From positions 128,129 through 192,128 of the forward strand of contig NW_004450586.1 of assembly GCF_000321225.1 (NCBI RefSeq): a stretch of 64,000 nt of DNA, read 5' to 3'. Below the pieces are notes generated by a model that saw only the letters and a list, made by a program, of their open reading frames with translations, ran no database searches and was not told where the DNA came from. Positions 33,446 to 44,255 of this stretch are shown one piece after another. The translations under genes were made by a program, and so were the position numbers. The number at the start of each line of letters is the position of its first letter. The stretch's first letter is position 1. Source of the stretch: Odobenus rosmarus divergens (lineage: Eukaryota; Chordata; Mammalia; Carnivora; Odobenidae).

Positions 33446-35556
33446 GCCTTCCAGTGAGCTCGTGTAGATAGACCTCTCTATCAAGAAAGCTCTTGCCAGC
33501 TCTGTAAAAAACCGGAGGAAGACATCCAAGGATGTCTCAAAACTAATGTTGAAATTACAAGAAATTTGTTTTAGATCATCTTGAGTCCAAATAGTAGGGA
33601 CAATAAATTCAAACAATGAAGATGATTCAGAGCAAAGAACCTAGTCAGGTAGCCATTTCAACCATCAGAGAAAAGCTGATGGGTAGTTGCTACAATGTCA
33701 TTGGGAATGGAGAGGAAGGGACTATTTAAGGGATAGTCAGGAGACACAATTGTTATTACTTAGTCACAAAATAGTCAAAGGCTTTTTGTTTGTTTGTTTT
33801 AATTTAATATCTGGACCACCTCTATTCCTGTTAGTTATCTCATTGCTTAATGTTAATTCAAAGTTTCAAGAGTCCAGACCTAGATATTGTCCTTCAAGCC
33901 ATTCAGATATCTCGTTTTTTTCTATTCCTTCCAACTTCAACCTGAAGCCAAGACTGGGAGATAAGAACAGGGAGAGTCCCTATTGTTGGAATCTTCACAA
34001 CCTCACACCCAACATGTTTTTCTGACTTGAGACTAATTCTTGTTTTGTCAAGCCCAGCCCTTTCTTGATGCCTCCACTGGGGCAGCCTCTCGTGCTTCAA
34101 TTCAGCCACCGTGGTGTGAAATTATACCTTAGAGATCTCTGCCTCATAGGACACCATTTCTGGCCTCGAGAGGAAAAAAGGCTCACTGCAGGAATTAAAA
34201 TTTTTCTACCTTTTTCCACAAAGTACTATTACTGGGAAAATTGCTTGCTGGGTTCTCTTTAAAGTCGCCAATATTACCTTTGGCAACCTCATAGTGAACC
34301 CCCGGATATATAGTTGTCCTTCTCAATCAGCCATGCTCTTACACCCTCCCCAACAGGTAAGGGAAAGGCCTACTTGATTGTAGAATTGGCCCTATAAAAG
34401 TTTCATCCTGTGTACCCTGTGCAATGATAAGCAATGATATGTATCTTAGAAGTACACCTCAGGGCTAGCTTCCTCAAATAGAGCTGTTAATAGCACCCCT
34501 TCTCTCGATTAAATATGTGAAGAATCATGGCAGGTTGCAGTTCACACATCACAGTTTTCAAAGGACAGCACATAAAATCTGTGGAACAAAGCTCCATTGA
34601 AAAGAAGTAACAAAATTCTCTTTTCCACATTCCGCAGACTGTTTTCAAATTACCCTTACTTGTCATAGTACTTCTTTCCAAATTACGCTTACTTGTCATA
34701 GTTATATATTTCGCACCATTCCTGGGATAGTAAGTATTTCCAAAATGTTTAGCAAATGGGGAAAAAAATTAGAAAATGAATCCATTACTCTTTTTTATCT
34801 GACACTACCTGGGATGATTGCCGCATATATTTATTTTTGCTTTTGCAGAAAAGAGCAGAGGGCAACTTAAAAATATGCTCAGAACATTTTAAGAGAAACA
34901 ACAAAGTAATAAGGAAGGAAATTTGTGGGTAGATTAGAAAGATGGAGAAGGAATGAGTTTAGAATGTATAGAGTTTGCAGTAAAGATCTGAAAACTTAAA
35001 TAGAAATTATTCCCAAATTAGATTTTATTTACTAGTAATCAGCCCACGGACAGAAGTACTTATTACAGCTTTCAAAAGGTCAAACTATAACAACCAGGGT
35101 GTTGAAACTAACAAAGTTTTCAAATGGTTAACTATAGAAAGGACACTGTATATAATGAACAAAATTCTTGTTATAATTAAGGCAGTAAATTTCACAGAGA
35201 TGTGTCTTTTGCTATTTTTCAACACAGGATGAAATGGAAAGGCATCTAGTGAAATATGTGAACTGGCCTTCCTTCAAGTATATTCCCATAAATACATTTC
35301 TGAGAGAAAAACCCAGGAAAAGTAGGGAGGAACTATGAGCTGAAGAAGGGGCAGAAAACTCGAATACATTATTTGTTTGTTTGTTTAAGCTCTGGGGTAA
35401 AAGAAGGGAAGGACGGAAATGTAAAAAGGAAGTGAAATTTGTTAAAAAGTTGAATTGTCCAAAGCCCTAAAAAATTAAAAGTTTAACCAAGGAAAGATGT
35501 GCATCAGCTTTTTAATAAGCTTCTCTCTTAGGCCATTTAAATTAAGTCATAATATT
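33446..35556. other. Unassigned intergenic sequence
   Basis: No gene or transposon recognised. It contains (TTTG)n at about 33785-33800, an exact-but-one 24-bp direct repeat at 34646-34702, and (TTTG)n at about 35367-35386. ORFs of 65-112 codons between 33344 and 34262 overlap on opposite strands and have no domains. Confidence 0.4.
34646..34702 (+). repeat. 24-bp direct repeat, period 33
   Basis: 'caaattacccttacttgtca' plus 'tagt' (34646-34669) recurs at 34679-34702 with a single change (c to g). The 9-bp spacer is 'acttctttc'. Confidence 0.93.
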
Positions 35557-35564
35557 TACATAAC

Positions 35565-35758
35565 TTTTTTTTTTAAAGATTTTTATTTATTTGACAGAGA
35601 GAGACAGCGAGAGAGGGAACACAAGCAGGGGGAGCGGGAGAGGGAGAAGCAGGCTTCCCGCCGAGCAGGGACCCCCGACGCGGGACTCGATCCCAGGACT
35701 CTGGGATCATGACCTGAGCCGAAGGCAGACGCTTAACGACTGAGCCACCCAGGCGCCC
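35565..35758 (-). mobile_element. SINEC, very young copy
   Basis: Reverse copy close to the recalled arctoid consensus: 'gcaggcttcccgccgagcag', 'gggactcgatcccagga', 'gccgaaggcagacgcttaac', 'gactgagccacccaggcgcc'. It retains CpGs that decay in older copies. The flanks 'tacataac' at 35557-35564 and 35759-35766 are an 8-bp duplication, possibly longer if the T-run is included. Confidence 0.97.
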
Positions 35759-35948
35759 TACATAACAGTTTTTTAATTGCAGAAAGGTTGTGTTTATTCA
35801 AAAATACATGACAGTAATCATGATGTGAAAGACACCTACGCCCTACTCCTCAGCCCCTCTCCTGCATCCAGCCTGCCTAGTTTTTGCACGTATCACATGA
35901 CCAGATCTTCTGCAGTTAGAGAATATATCTACCTTTCCATCATTTTTT

Positions 35949-36138
35949 TTTAAAGATTGTATTTATTTATTTGACAGAGAGAGACACAGTGAAAGAGAGA
36001 GCACAAGCAGGGGGTGCGGGAGAGGGAGAAGCAGGCTTCCCGCCTAGCAGAGAGCCTGATGTGGGGCTCGATCCCAGGACCCTGAGATCGTGAGCTGAGC
36101 CGAAGGCAGACGCTTAACGACTGAGCCACCCAGGCGCC
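35949..36138 (-). mobile_element. SINEC, young copy near the previous one
   Basis: Same orientation as the SINE 190 bp upstream. The head 'ctgagccacccaggcgcc' is intact. The flanks 'ccatcatttttt' at 35937-35948 and 36139-36150 are identical over 12 bp, so this was an independent insertion and not a tandem duplication. Confidence 0.97.
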
Positions 36139-36150
36139 CCATCATTTTTT

Positions 36151-37093
36151 GATTAAAGACAAATGTCAATTAGTGAAAAGATCATTCTAAATAAAAATTG
36201 CCTTAATTCTATTTATAATTTTCAAACATTTCACTCAGGGGATTACATAATGTGACATATCTGTAAGTTTCCCTGCAACGATTAATATTCAGGAAAAAGT
36301 TCAAACTTAGTTAAAAATCACTTAAAATTAAATAACTGCTTAGTGGAAACAATTCATTTAATGAAGGATATTTTTTAAACCCTGGCAGCATGAACTGTCC
36401 TTTGGGGGATAAGTAAAGCTTCCTAGAACTTCTAATGTTCATTCCATGGGTGTTTGTGGAACTTATCAAATATTCAAAGTGCAAACATACACATCTTTGC
36501 TCTATCAATATTTATAGCCTGAAAACACATTATTGTTGCAAATATGTCAGGACAATGAAAAATATCCATTTACAATGGGAATATATAACAAAGGGCAGTT
36601 GAACAACATAATTTATTTCTATCATTTATTGAATGGCTCATAAGTAATAAGAATGAAGCTACAACTAAGTTATGAAGGTCATTTCCTCTCACGTATGAAA
36701 AAACATAAATTGTTTATATTGTTATCTGCTGTAAAACATCCTATCCATTGAGGATCCTGAAAATTATGAGCCAGATGTGTGGACTCTTTACTGTGTAAGT
36801 GCCCCAAATTGGCTTTCAGTAGGCCATGGTCATGTGCAGATTTCTCTGTGCTTCTGAGAATGCGGGCATGGCTCAGACTAAGTGCTTGTGCTTTTCTTAA
36901 TTTAAATTTGTATTAATGTCATCTGAACCTGCTAGAGATGGGGTCAATCTCCATCTGATCAGAAACAGATTAGAACATAGGAGCTTTCATTAGTATAGAT
37001 GACAAATAATAACTTGCATTTACATTATTAGTCATCGTTTCAAAGTATACTTTAAAAGTATCATTTTAAGAATACTTTAGGATGTTCCTTTTT
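36151..37093. other. Unassigned intergenic sequence
   Basis: AT-rich; no recognised element or credible ORF. Confidence 0.4.
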
Positions 37094-37106
37094 AAAAGAC
37101 TCTCAT

Positions 37107-37304
37107 GGGGCGCCTGGGTGGCTCAGTCAGTTACGGGTCTGCCTTCAGCTCAGGTGGTGATCTCAGGGTCCTGGGTGGGATTGAGCCCCATATCCAGCTC
37201 CCTGCTCCGCGGGGAGTCTTCCTGTCCCTCTCCCTCTGCCTGTCTCCCCAGCTTGTGTTCTCTCTCTCTCTCTGAAATAAATAAACAAAAATCTTAAAAA
37301 AATA
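37107..37304 (+). mobile_element. SINEC, young copy
   Basis: Forward full-length copy starting 'ggggcgcctgggtggctcag' with a CT-repeat stretch and tail 'gaaataaataaacaaaaatc'. The flanks 'aaaagactctca' at 37094-37105 and 37305-37316 are identical over 12 bp. Confidence 0.97.
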
Positions 37305-37414
37305 AAAAGACTCTCACATAAACATTACTATTCCATTTTAACACTTTATATATCTCCTTTCATCTGGAGCCTGTACTTTTGAATAATGCACTGTAGAGTG
37401 AGCAACATTGTTAT

Positions 37415-37780
37415 CTAGGCCTGGGTTTCTCAACTGTTAATGTCTGCACAGCACCTCCATAGAGTAACACGCAGGTGCTATCTTTCTTCTTTTTTCTTTG
37501 TAAGAGCAGGAGTGCATGCTTGGGAGTGGCAGGGAGGGGACAGAGGGAGAGGGAGGGAGAAACTACCAAGCAGGCTTCACATCCAACATGGAGCATGACA
37601 GGGAGCTCGACCTCTTGACGCTGAGATCATGACCTGAGCCAAGACCAAGAGTCGAACACTTTACTGACTGAGCCACCCAGGCACCGCACATGCAGATTCT
37701 TACTCAGTAAGCCTGGGCGGCTCCAGAAACTCTGCCTTGGCCTCACATTCACAGGTGATGCCAATGATCTCCGTCATTTA
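37415..37780. mobile_element. Possible MER5-type hAT fragment, split by a SINE
   Basis: The left piece 'tgggtttctcaactgttaat' and the right piece 'catgcagattcttactcagt' plus 'cacaggtgatgccaatgat' resemble parts of MER5-type nonautonomous DNA transposons ('ggttctcaac', 'atgcagattctc', 'ccaggtgattctgatg'). A SINE separates them. No transposase is present. Tentative. Confidence 0.4.
37481..37687 (-). mobile_element. SINEC, older diverged copy
   Basis: Reverse copy: 'ttctttgtaagagcaggagt', a purine-rich stretch, 'gctgagatcatgacctgagc' and 'gactgagccacccaggcacc'. The 5' half is strongly diverged and no clear duplication remains. Confidence 0.85.
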
Positions 37781-38014
37781 ATCTCTATCACCTGATGGTT
37801 TTATAGACATAACTTAGAGATGCTTTTCCTCTTAATTCATTTTTCAGATGCCTTTCTCTTTTCTTCTCTTCCTTTCTCTCTCTGTCCCATTCCCCTTTTC
37901 ATCTTATCCTACATCAACACCTTCATCTTGAGTGAAAATTGCTCATTATGATCAATGATATGGAGGGAAAAAAATCATTACTTCCATATTTGATTTTTAT
38001 AGATTGCGTGTTCT

Positions 38015-39050
38015 TTCATACCGTTTGTGTAGAGAAGGCCCCCTCAAAATGCCCACATCCTTATCCTTATGACCTGTGATTATGTCAAGTTCCATAATAC
38101 AGGGGGCTTAAGGTGGCAAATGGAATTAAGAATCCTCATCAGCTGACTCTGAAGGGAGGTGAGTATCCTGGCTTTAAGTTTAGCTAAGCTACTCTATGGT
38201 ATTGTTGCCTCAACATCCATTTTATTTGGCCAAGTGGCCTGTGGAGGCCTTACCCTGACATTAGCCCCTCATGCAAGCATTTGCCCAAGATAACAGCCCC
38301 CAGAGTTACCAAAAAATATCAGTTCCTGATATGACTTCCCCAGCAGCCTTTGTAATCAACAATCTCCCCTCTCCTGTGGGGACTTCTTGTGTGCCCCTTA
38401 GTAAGACGTCTGGGGAGCAACCCAAACTGCTCTTTTTGGTCTGGCTTGGCCTGGGAACACCTAAGCACTCCACTCCTGGCCTGAATAAAGGCATGGGTTC
38501 CAGGTCCTGGGGCTCTTGGCCTGCGAACTGCCTTGACATCCCTCTGTGGCCCCTCAAGGCATGCCATGTACCTCCTCTGGGACCTATTAGCAATAAATGT
38601 CTTTGTTTCAATTTCTCTTGTGATTTGCTGTTGAAACTCAACTCACCATATGGCACCCTGCGGCGCTCCACTTAACAAATGTTAATTTGACAGTCTAATT
38701 ACACCAAGATTACCCAGGTGGGTCCAATGTAATCACAAAGGTTCTTATGGGTAGGAGACAGAGGCGAGAAAGAGAACAAGAGCTACTGGCAGTGTGAGAA
38801 GAACATGACCTCCTACTGCTGGCTTTGCAGATGGCAGAAGAAGGAAGGACGCTTCTAGAAGCTAGAAAAGGCAAAGCAATAACTCTTCCCAAGAGCCACC
38901 ACGAGGACCGCAGCCATGACAACACGTTGCTCAGCCCAGGGAGATCCATTTCAGCCTTCTAACCTCCAAAAAGTAAGATGATAATTTTGCACCGTTTAAG
39001 CTACCGCCTTTGTGTAATTTGTTACAGTATTGATAGAAAACACATACACC
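38015..39050 (+). mobile_element. LTR-like repeat split by a second LTR
   Basis: The left part (38015-38171) has 'ccacatccttatccttatga', 'gattatgtcaagttc' and 'cagctgactctgaag'. The right part (about 38708-39050) resumes with 'attacccaggtgggtccaat', 'gtaatcacaaaggttcttat' and ends with 'tgtaatttgttacagtattg'. The host breaks between 'gagtatcctgg' and 'attacccagg', which are contiguous in the recalled consensus. It is the same general class as the repeats at 28511 and 55143. Confidence 0.7.
38172..38707 (+). mobile_element. Probable solo LTR of an endogenous retrovirus
   Basis: About 535 bp of GC-richer sequence inserted into the LTR-like host. It carries aataaa at two places (about 38483 and 38592) followed by a T-rich stretch ('tctttgtttcaatttctctt'), the polyadenylation layout of an ERV1-type LTR. 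I could not define TG...CA ends or a target-site duplication, so LTR identity is an inference. ORFs of 134 codons on the plus strand and 121 on the minus strand cross it; neither has a recognisable domain. Confidence 0.45.
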
Positions 39051-41602
39051 GAGGTATTTCACTGTGTGAGGCTGACCTTTGTGAGAGCTGCCATGTTCAA
39101 AGTCTGCCCTCTGGTCTTGTAGACACAGGGTGTATATACATTTTCAGGTAGAAAAGAGAGGAAAAAAAGTTTACAAAGATGCCCTTATCTAATTATAAAA
39201 TATCTACTTTCTTAAAATGAGAATTATCCCTGGCAGATGGGCAACATGCTTTGATTTCTCTTTTCTCGTAATATGAGCAAAACACAACATAAAATATAAT
39301 ATATTTAAAAGCAGGGGGATATACGAGGAATGTTCTTTCACTGTAGAAAACTGTAGGGAACAAGTCAAAAGAGTGTCAGAAACCTAGAATAGCATTGCCC
39401 GTCAATGGACTCACACGAGAACTATGTCTACCACAGGTGTCCAAGCACTGCGTTGACTTGGCTATGACATTGTACAAACAGTGCTTGCAAAGTTACTGCC
39501 TTTCTCTGCCTCTTGTGCTCCCTTTCCTGGGGTCCAGGAGGAATTCGTGCTCACCCCTCTCTGCAGACTTTGAACAAACAAGGAAAAATGCACACAAATG
39601 CATATGAAAGGGCTTCTACTCAGTAAGTTTTGTATGTACAGGACATTCCTAAACTGTAGTTATTTACACTCTTATCTGTTGCCCTTAATTAACAAAACAC
39701 TTTGCTTATCGTTAAATTGTGCCAGTTTCCATTTTAAAGGGAAAACTTCGTTCCCCTTGTTACCTAATTCTTAGGTAAGGAGAAGCACAACACTTCAGTT
39801 CATTATCTAGAGGTTCTGAGTTCAGGATACTGTTTAATTTAATACATGGCCACAGTGGATCATCTTGCTCTCTGCTGTCCTGATTTGGACCTGGGCAGGG
39901 TCTGGCCTTTTGATGCAGCACTGCTGGATTTCCTTTGCTTTTGCTCTATGCAGGTAAGTAGAGGAGAAGATTCTCCTCCCTTCTGCTCCATCCACACCTT
40001 TTTTTTCTCCCCCCCTCCTCCTTTCTCACTCTGATTGACCTTTCACTATGTAGCCCTGAATGGAGGTTTTATCAGACTCAATAAAAAGCTTTTCATAAAT
40101 TGGTATAATGACTTTTTGTTAATTGTAATAGACAATTCTTTGATAAAAGGTTTATTTTCCTGTGTGCATTTATACATTATTTCTTGGAAGGCCCTAGAAG
40201 GAAATTACAGTATGAAATTTGACACTGAATTTTGGTGCTTGGTCTCAATAACATCCTAATAGTGTGAAAACTCAACCTAAATCATAGAATTATGGAGCTC
40301 TGTACAGCCAATGCCATTTATAATATCTTAAATATGTTTGTGTTATTGTAATGGATCATATGCCAGTAGATATATTAACAGTGATTTAGTGGTGGAAGGA
40401 ATCACATAAAGACACACAAGATAAAAATTGATAGTAATATGAACAATTATACTTTTGGGTTATTTCTAAATATATACAAGCTACACTGTTATTAGTAACT
40501 TTAGTGACTGCCTCTTAACATTTCCTGTCTGTAAGAATTTTCTTGGTCTGATCCCAAAGTTCGATCTCTAGGGTTAAATTGACCCCCCTCATGGGTTTTA
40601 GGCTCATGTTCAAGCTGACATCACCATGTGTGTCAACCACCAAGTGTCTAAGTTCAAAGTCATTTTTCCAAAGCAACCCCCAGGCTTGCCCTGCTCTGCC
40701 CTAAACTTGCATCAGACCTAATGCCTTTGGATTTTAGGCTAAGTTATTGAAGACTGAATAAAAGGTAGTGAGGTTAAGTGTTTTGATACAAATGTAGGGT
40801 AAAATATTCCCAGCAGAATAGAAGGACAGAAGCGCAGGGGGTCCCCTATGGATCTAACAAAAGTTGGCCTGAATCTTCCAGCAGAGGTAGTAAAGGAGAA
40901 ATAATAGAAAAAAAATAGGAAATGGAAACAGAATTGAATTTACCTATGCAGGTAAAGCATTATAATTTGTGTGTACCACTTGCACACTTCCTTATAGACA
41001 GGCAAACAGGCACGAGTTGAAAATATGCTTTACTGCCATGATAATATAAACTATACAACTTTCATTCCATTGTGCTAAGTCCAAAATCAGGAAAGGGAAT
41101 GTTTTCTAGGGGAAAGTGAAGACAATAGGGTGGCATCCGCTGTAGCTAATGCTGTAGCGGGGGAACCAGCTGTAGGTGAGACAGAAGACAAGTTGTGCCT
41201 TAACCTTCTCTTGAGTCTTCTCTTGAGGACTTTTTATGATCTTAGCAACGATTTTTCTCTGGAAAATTGATTACCAGCCCCTTTCATTTTCGTTATTAAT
41301 ACTTACAAAGAAAAGATTCAAGTATTAGTTAATGATTACAAAAGTAACAAGAATTGTGGGATTCTACTGCATTGTATTTTCAGAACTTCTAGAGCACTTT
41401 TGATTATGTCTTTATGCTTAATACATTATTGAGATGAACAGTGGGATAGAAATATTTCCGAACATAAACTATTTTTCTCTTCTCCCTATACCCAGCTATA
41501 TTTGGATAGCAGTTAATGCACTCCAATCTCAAAATTTAGATATGAGAATCGCTCTATTTGATTAGTTTTTATGAATACAATTGATTTAAAATCAAAGGCC
41601 AC
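39051..41602. other. Unassigned intergenic sequence
   Basis: No transposon recognised. A pyrimidine tract of T and C runs lies at about 39997-40027. A consensus-like 5' splice site occurs at 39951-39959 (see findings). Confidence 0.4.
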
Positions 41603-41912
41603 ACTATGGTTTGAATGTTGGTGTGCCACCAAAATTCAGAGGTTGAATCCCAACCCCCACTGTGATGGTAATAGGAGATGGGACTTTGGGAAGTGATTAG
41701 GTCATAAGGGTGGATCCCCAATAAATGGGATTAGTGCCTTTATAAAGGAGGCTCCAGAGAGATCCCTTGGTCCTTCCACTAGACACCAGATCCAATGGTG
41801 ACATGATCTTAGACTTCTCAACCGCCAGAACTCTGAGAAATTAATGTGTGTTGTTTATAAGCCATCTGTTTTATAGTATTTTGTTAGAGCAACCCAAATG
41901 AACTAAAACAAC
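41603..41912 (+). mobile_element. MaLR LTR (MST/MLT1-like), near complete
   Basis: It starts 'ctatggtttgaatgttggtg', the usual MaLR opening, then 'gaatcccaacccccactgtg', 'gggactttgggaagtgatta', 'ggtcataagggtgg', 'gaactctgagaaattaatgt' and ends 'ttttgttagagcaacccaaa'. About 310 bp. No ERVL internal sequence flanks it, so it is a solo LTR. Confidence 0.85.
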
Positions 41913-44032
41913 TATATTCTGACTTCTACATGCCACCAGGGTATAAAGGGCCTTACACAGCTGTTTCAGTGGTGGGGTCCTTCGAGTCCTCTTCCATACC
42001 AACTGAGGACAAAGGCCAATGGATGAGACTGGGCATTCCTTTGCCCAGTTGGTTGTGAGTGCTTCTTATCTCCATTTACTTCTAAAGTCTTGCTTTATCT
42101 CACCTCTATGAGGAAGCAGGGCCAAATTCTAGAAGATTTCCCTCTCCCTAGTCTATTAAAATTGAATCCCTTTCTTTCTACCTCCTTGACCTCAAAGATT
42201 TTCTCCTTCTGCCTTCCTTCTCAGACCCAGCTGGTTCATTTTCTCAATAGACTTGGCTTTTACAAAATAGAGGTCAAACCTTGACTTTGTACTGCACCTG
42301 CATTCTGCCCTGCCAAAAAAATTCCTGAAGCAATGAAGCCTAAAAACAACTATAATTTGTAGAATGCTGGAGCAGAAAATACAAAGACCAAAATACAAAT
42401 TACACTTTTAACAAATTACCCAGTAAGCATTTTAGCTTCATAAAATTTTTGAAGCAAATGCTGTCTGGGCATACATTTATTACCCCCCAAAATGGGCATA
42501 ATTAATAGAATTTTCCAATTTTAAAGCACACCCCAGTCAGTAGTAAGTCCTTCAAAAGATTTAGGAAGTCAATTGGAACATTTTAAACATATGTTCTCAT
42601 ATGCTTTCTCCTTTAGTGTGACAATATTCTTAACATCATGTGCTCATTTCATGTAAAACACCATAACACTGCAGTAGGCTAAGTCAACCAGAAACTAAAT
42701 AAAAATATATAAACTCGTATTTTATACAACAAAGAAAAACAAGGTTATCAAAGAAGTTATCCTTTCTATAAAATAAAAAAATAAAAAAAACACATATTTT
42801 CCTCACCAGAGACTCAGGGGCACTGATGTATTATGTTCTTAAGATTTGAAAGTCTCATTCCGGCTGTGATTAACACTCTTGCATATAACAAGCAATGCCT
42901 TAGAAATGAAAATCTATTTTCCTTTTTTTTCCCTCCATTTTCATTGCTTTCTCTCAACTACCACTTAAAATTCAAGTAGGGTTTTTTTATTACTAAGGTC
43001 ACATTATAAAATAGCACATAAGATGAAAGTAATAGAGTGTAGCCAAAGAGGGGCGTGAAAATGAACACATCAGAAACCAGCATTGCTTGCGTGCAGTTTC
43101 AGAGGTGTTCATTCTCATTGGATTTTTAAGGTAGGCTGACAGGAACAATCAGTTGCCTCATAGATCACTGACAGAACCTCAGGAAGACAGATGACATCCA
43201 GAATAGCAACCTCACAGAAATTAAAGTGCTGGAAGAATAATTAACATCTTTGGGGATAAAAATGCCAAGGAGGAACATTGCTAATTTTAGGGCACAAAAC
43301 CAAGCCTAAATGACATCTTCATCTCCGTGGCAGTTAAGCCCACAAAAGAAATGCAATGATTCTAAAAGTCTAATCATGTGTTTTCATATCTTTTTACAAT
43401 GTATAGTCAATTTCTGATCAGTCCCAGGCAGATCTACTCAAGAGCTCTCATAACACATGTGGCATGGATCATGTTAACCCTTACCCCACTCCCATGACAG
43501 GAATACAGTCGATCAGTAAACAATGGGACTAACTTCCCGAGATGAGTTGAGTCAGGAAGAAGTTCATTCACACTCTGGATGGAAATGACTCAGCAGCTGG
43601 AGAGTGAAATTTGGAAGCTTTAAAAAGCTCCCTGGAGGCAGGATGCTATTATATTCTTAAAGCACGAAAAAAAAATGTGGAGTTTAGGAAAATCTTAAAC
43701 CTATAGAAATGCTTTAGTATAATACAATGAAAAACTGTATTAGTTATTGCGATTCCAAAGTTTGTAGCATAGTTGAACTTTGTCTTTCTATTTCATTGAA
43801 AACAGTTAAGACATAGAAGATTACATATTTTGAGTATTGAAATTTATATAGGTAGATTGCACTCAAGCAGTATTTTAAAATATACTTATGTTTTCAGGGG
43901 TTGTAATATTTTTCCTTTATGATGATTTGTGCTATTATTTTCTAATGCAACCTCATACTAGAAGGGGAAACAAAGATACGTGTGTGTTGGCGGGGGGGTC
44001 CTAATAAGAAAAACCAGGTGAAAGGAAAGTGG
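41913..44032. other. Unassigned intergenic sequence
   Basis: No gene or recognised interspersed repeat. An A-rich run lies at about 42770-42790. Opposite-strand ORFs at 42090-42284 and 42192-42398 overlap and have no domains. Confidence 0.4.
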
Positions 44033-44050
44033 TCTCCTTGGGAAGTTCTT

Positions 44051-44237
44051 TTTTTTTTTTTTAAGATTTTATTTATTTATTTGACAGAGATATAGCGAGA
44101 GAGGGAACACAAGCAGGGGGAGTGCGAGAGGGAGAAGCAGGCTCAGCAGGGAGCCCCATGCAGGACTCGATCCCAGGACCCTAGGATCATGACCTGAGCC
44201 AAAGGCAGACGCTTAACGACTGAGCCACCCAGGTGCC
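44051..44237 (-). mobile_element. SINEC, young copy with 18-bp duplication
   Basis: Reverse copy with intact head 'ctgagccacccaggtgcc'; a 12-13 bp piece is missing in the 'gaagcaggct...cagcaggg' region relative to sibling copies. The flanks 'tctccttgggaagttctt' (44033-44050) and 'tctccttggaaagttctt' (44238-44255) differ at one position. Confidence 0.96.
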
Positions 44238-44255
44238 TCTCCTTGGAAAGTTCTT

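Noticed and set aside
38271..38675. 134-codon plus-strand ORF, the longest in the window, with a 121-codon ORF opposite it
   Set aside because: Both strands are open because of higher GC and few stop-prone codons inside a probable solo LTR. Neither translation shows a domain, and the frame starts in mid-sequence without promoter or splice context.
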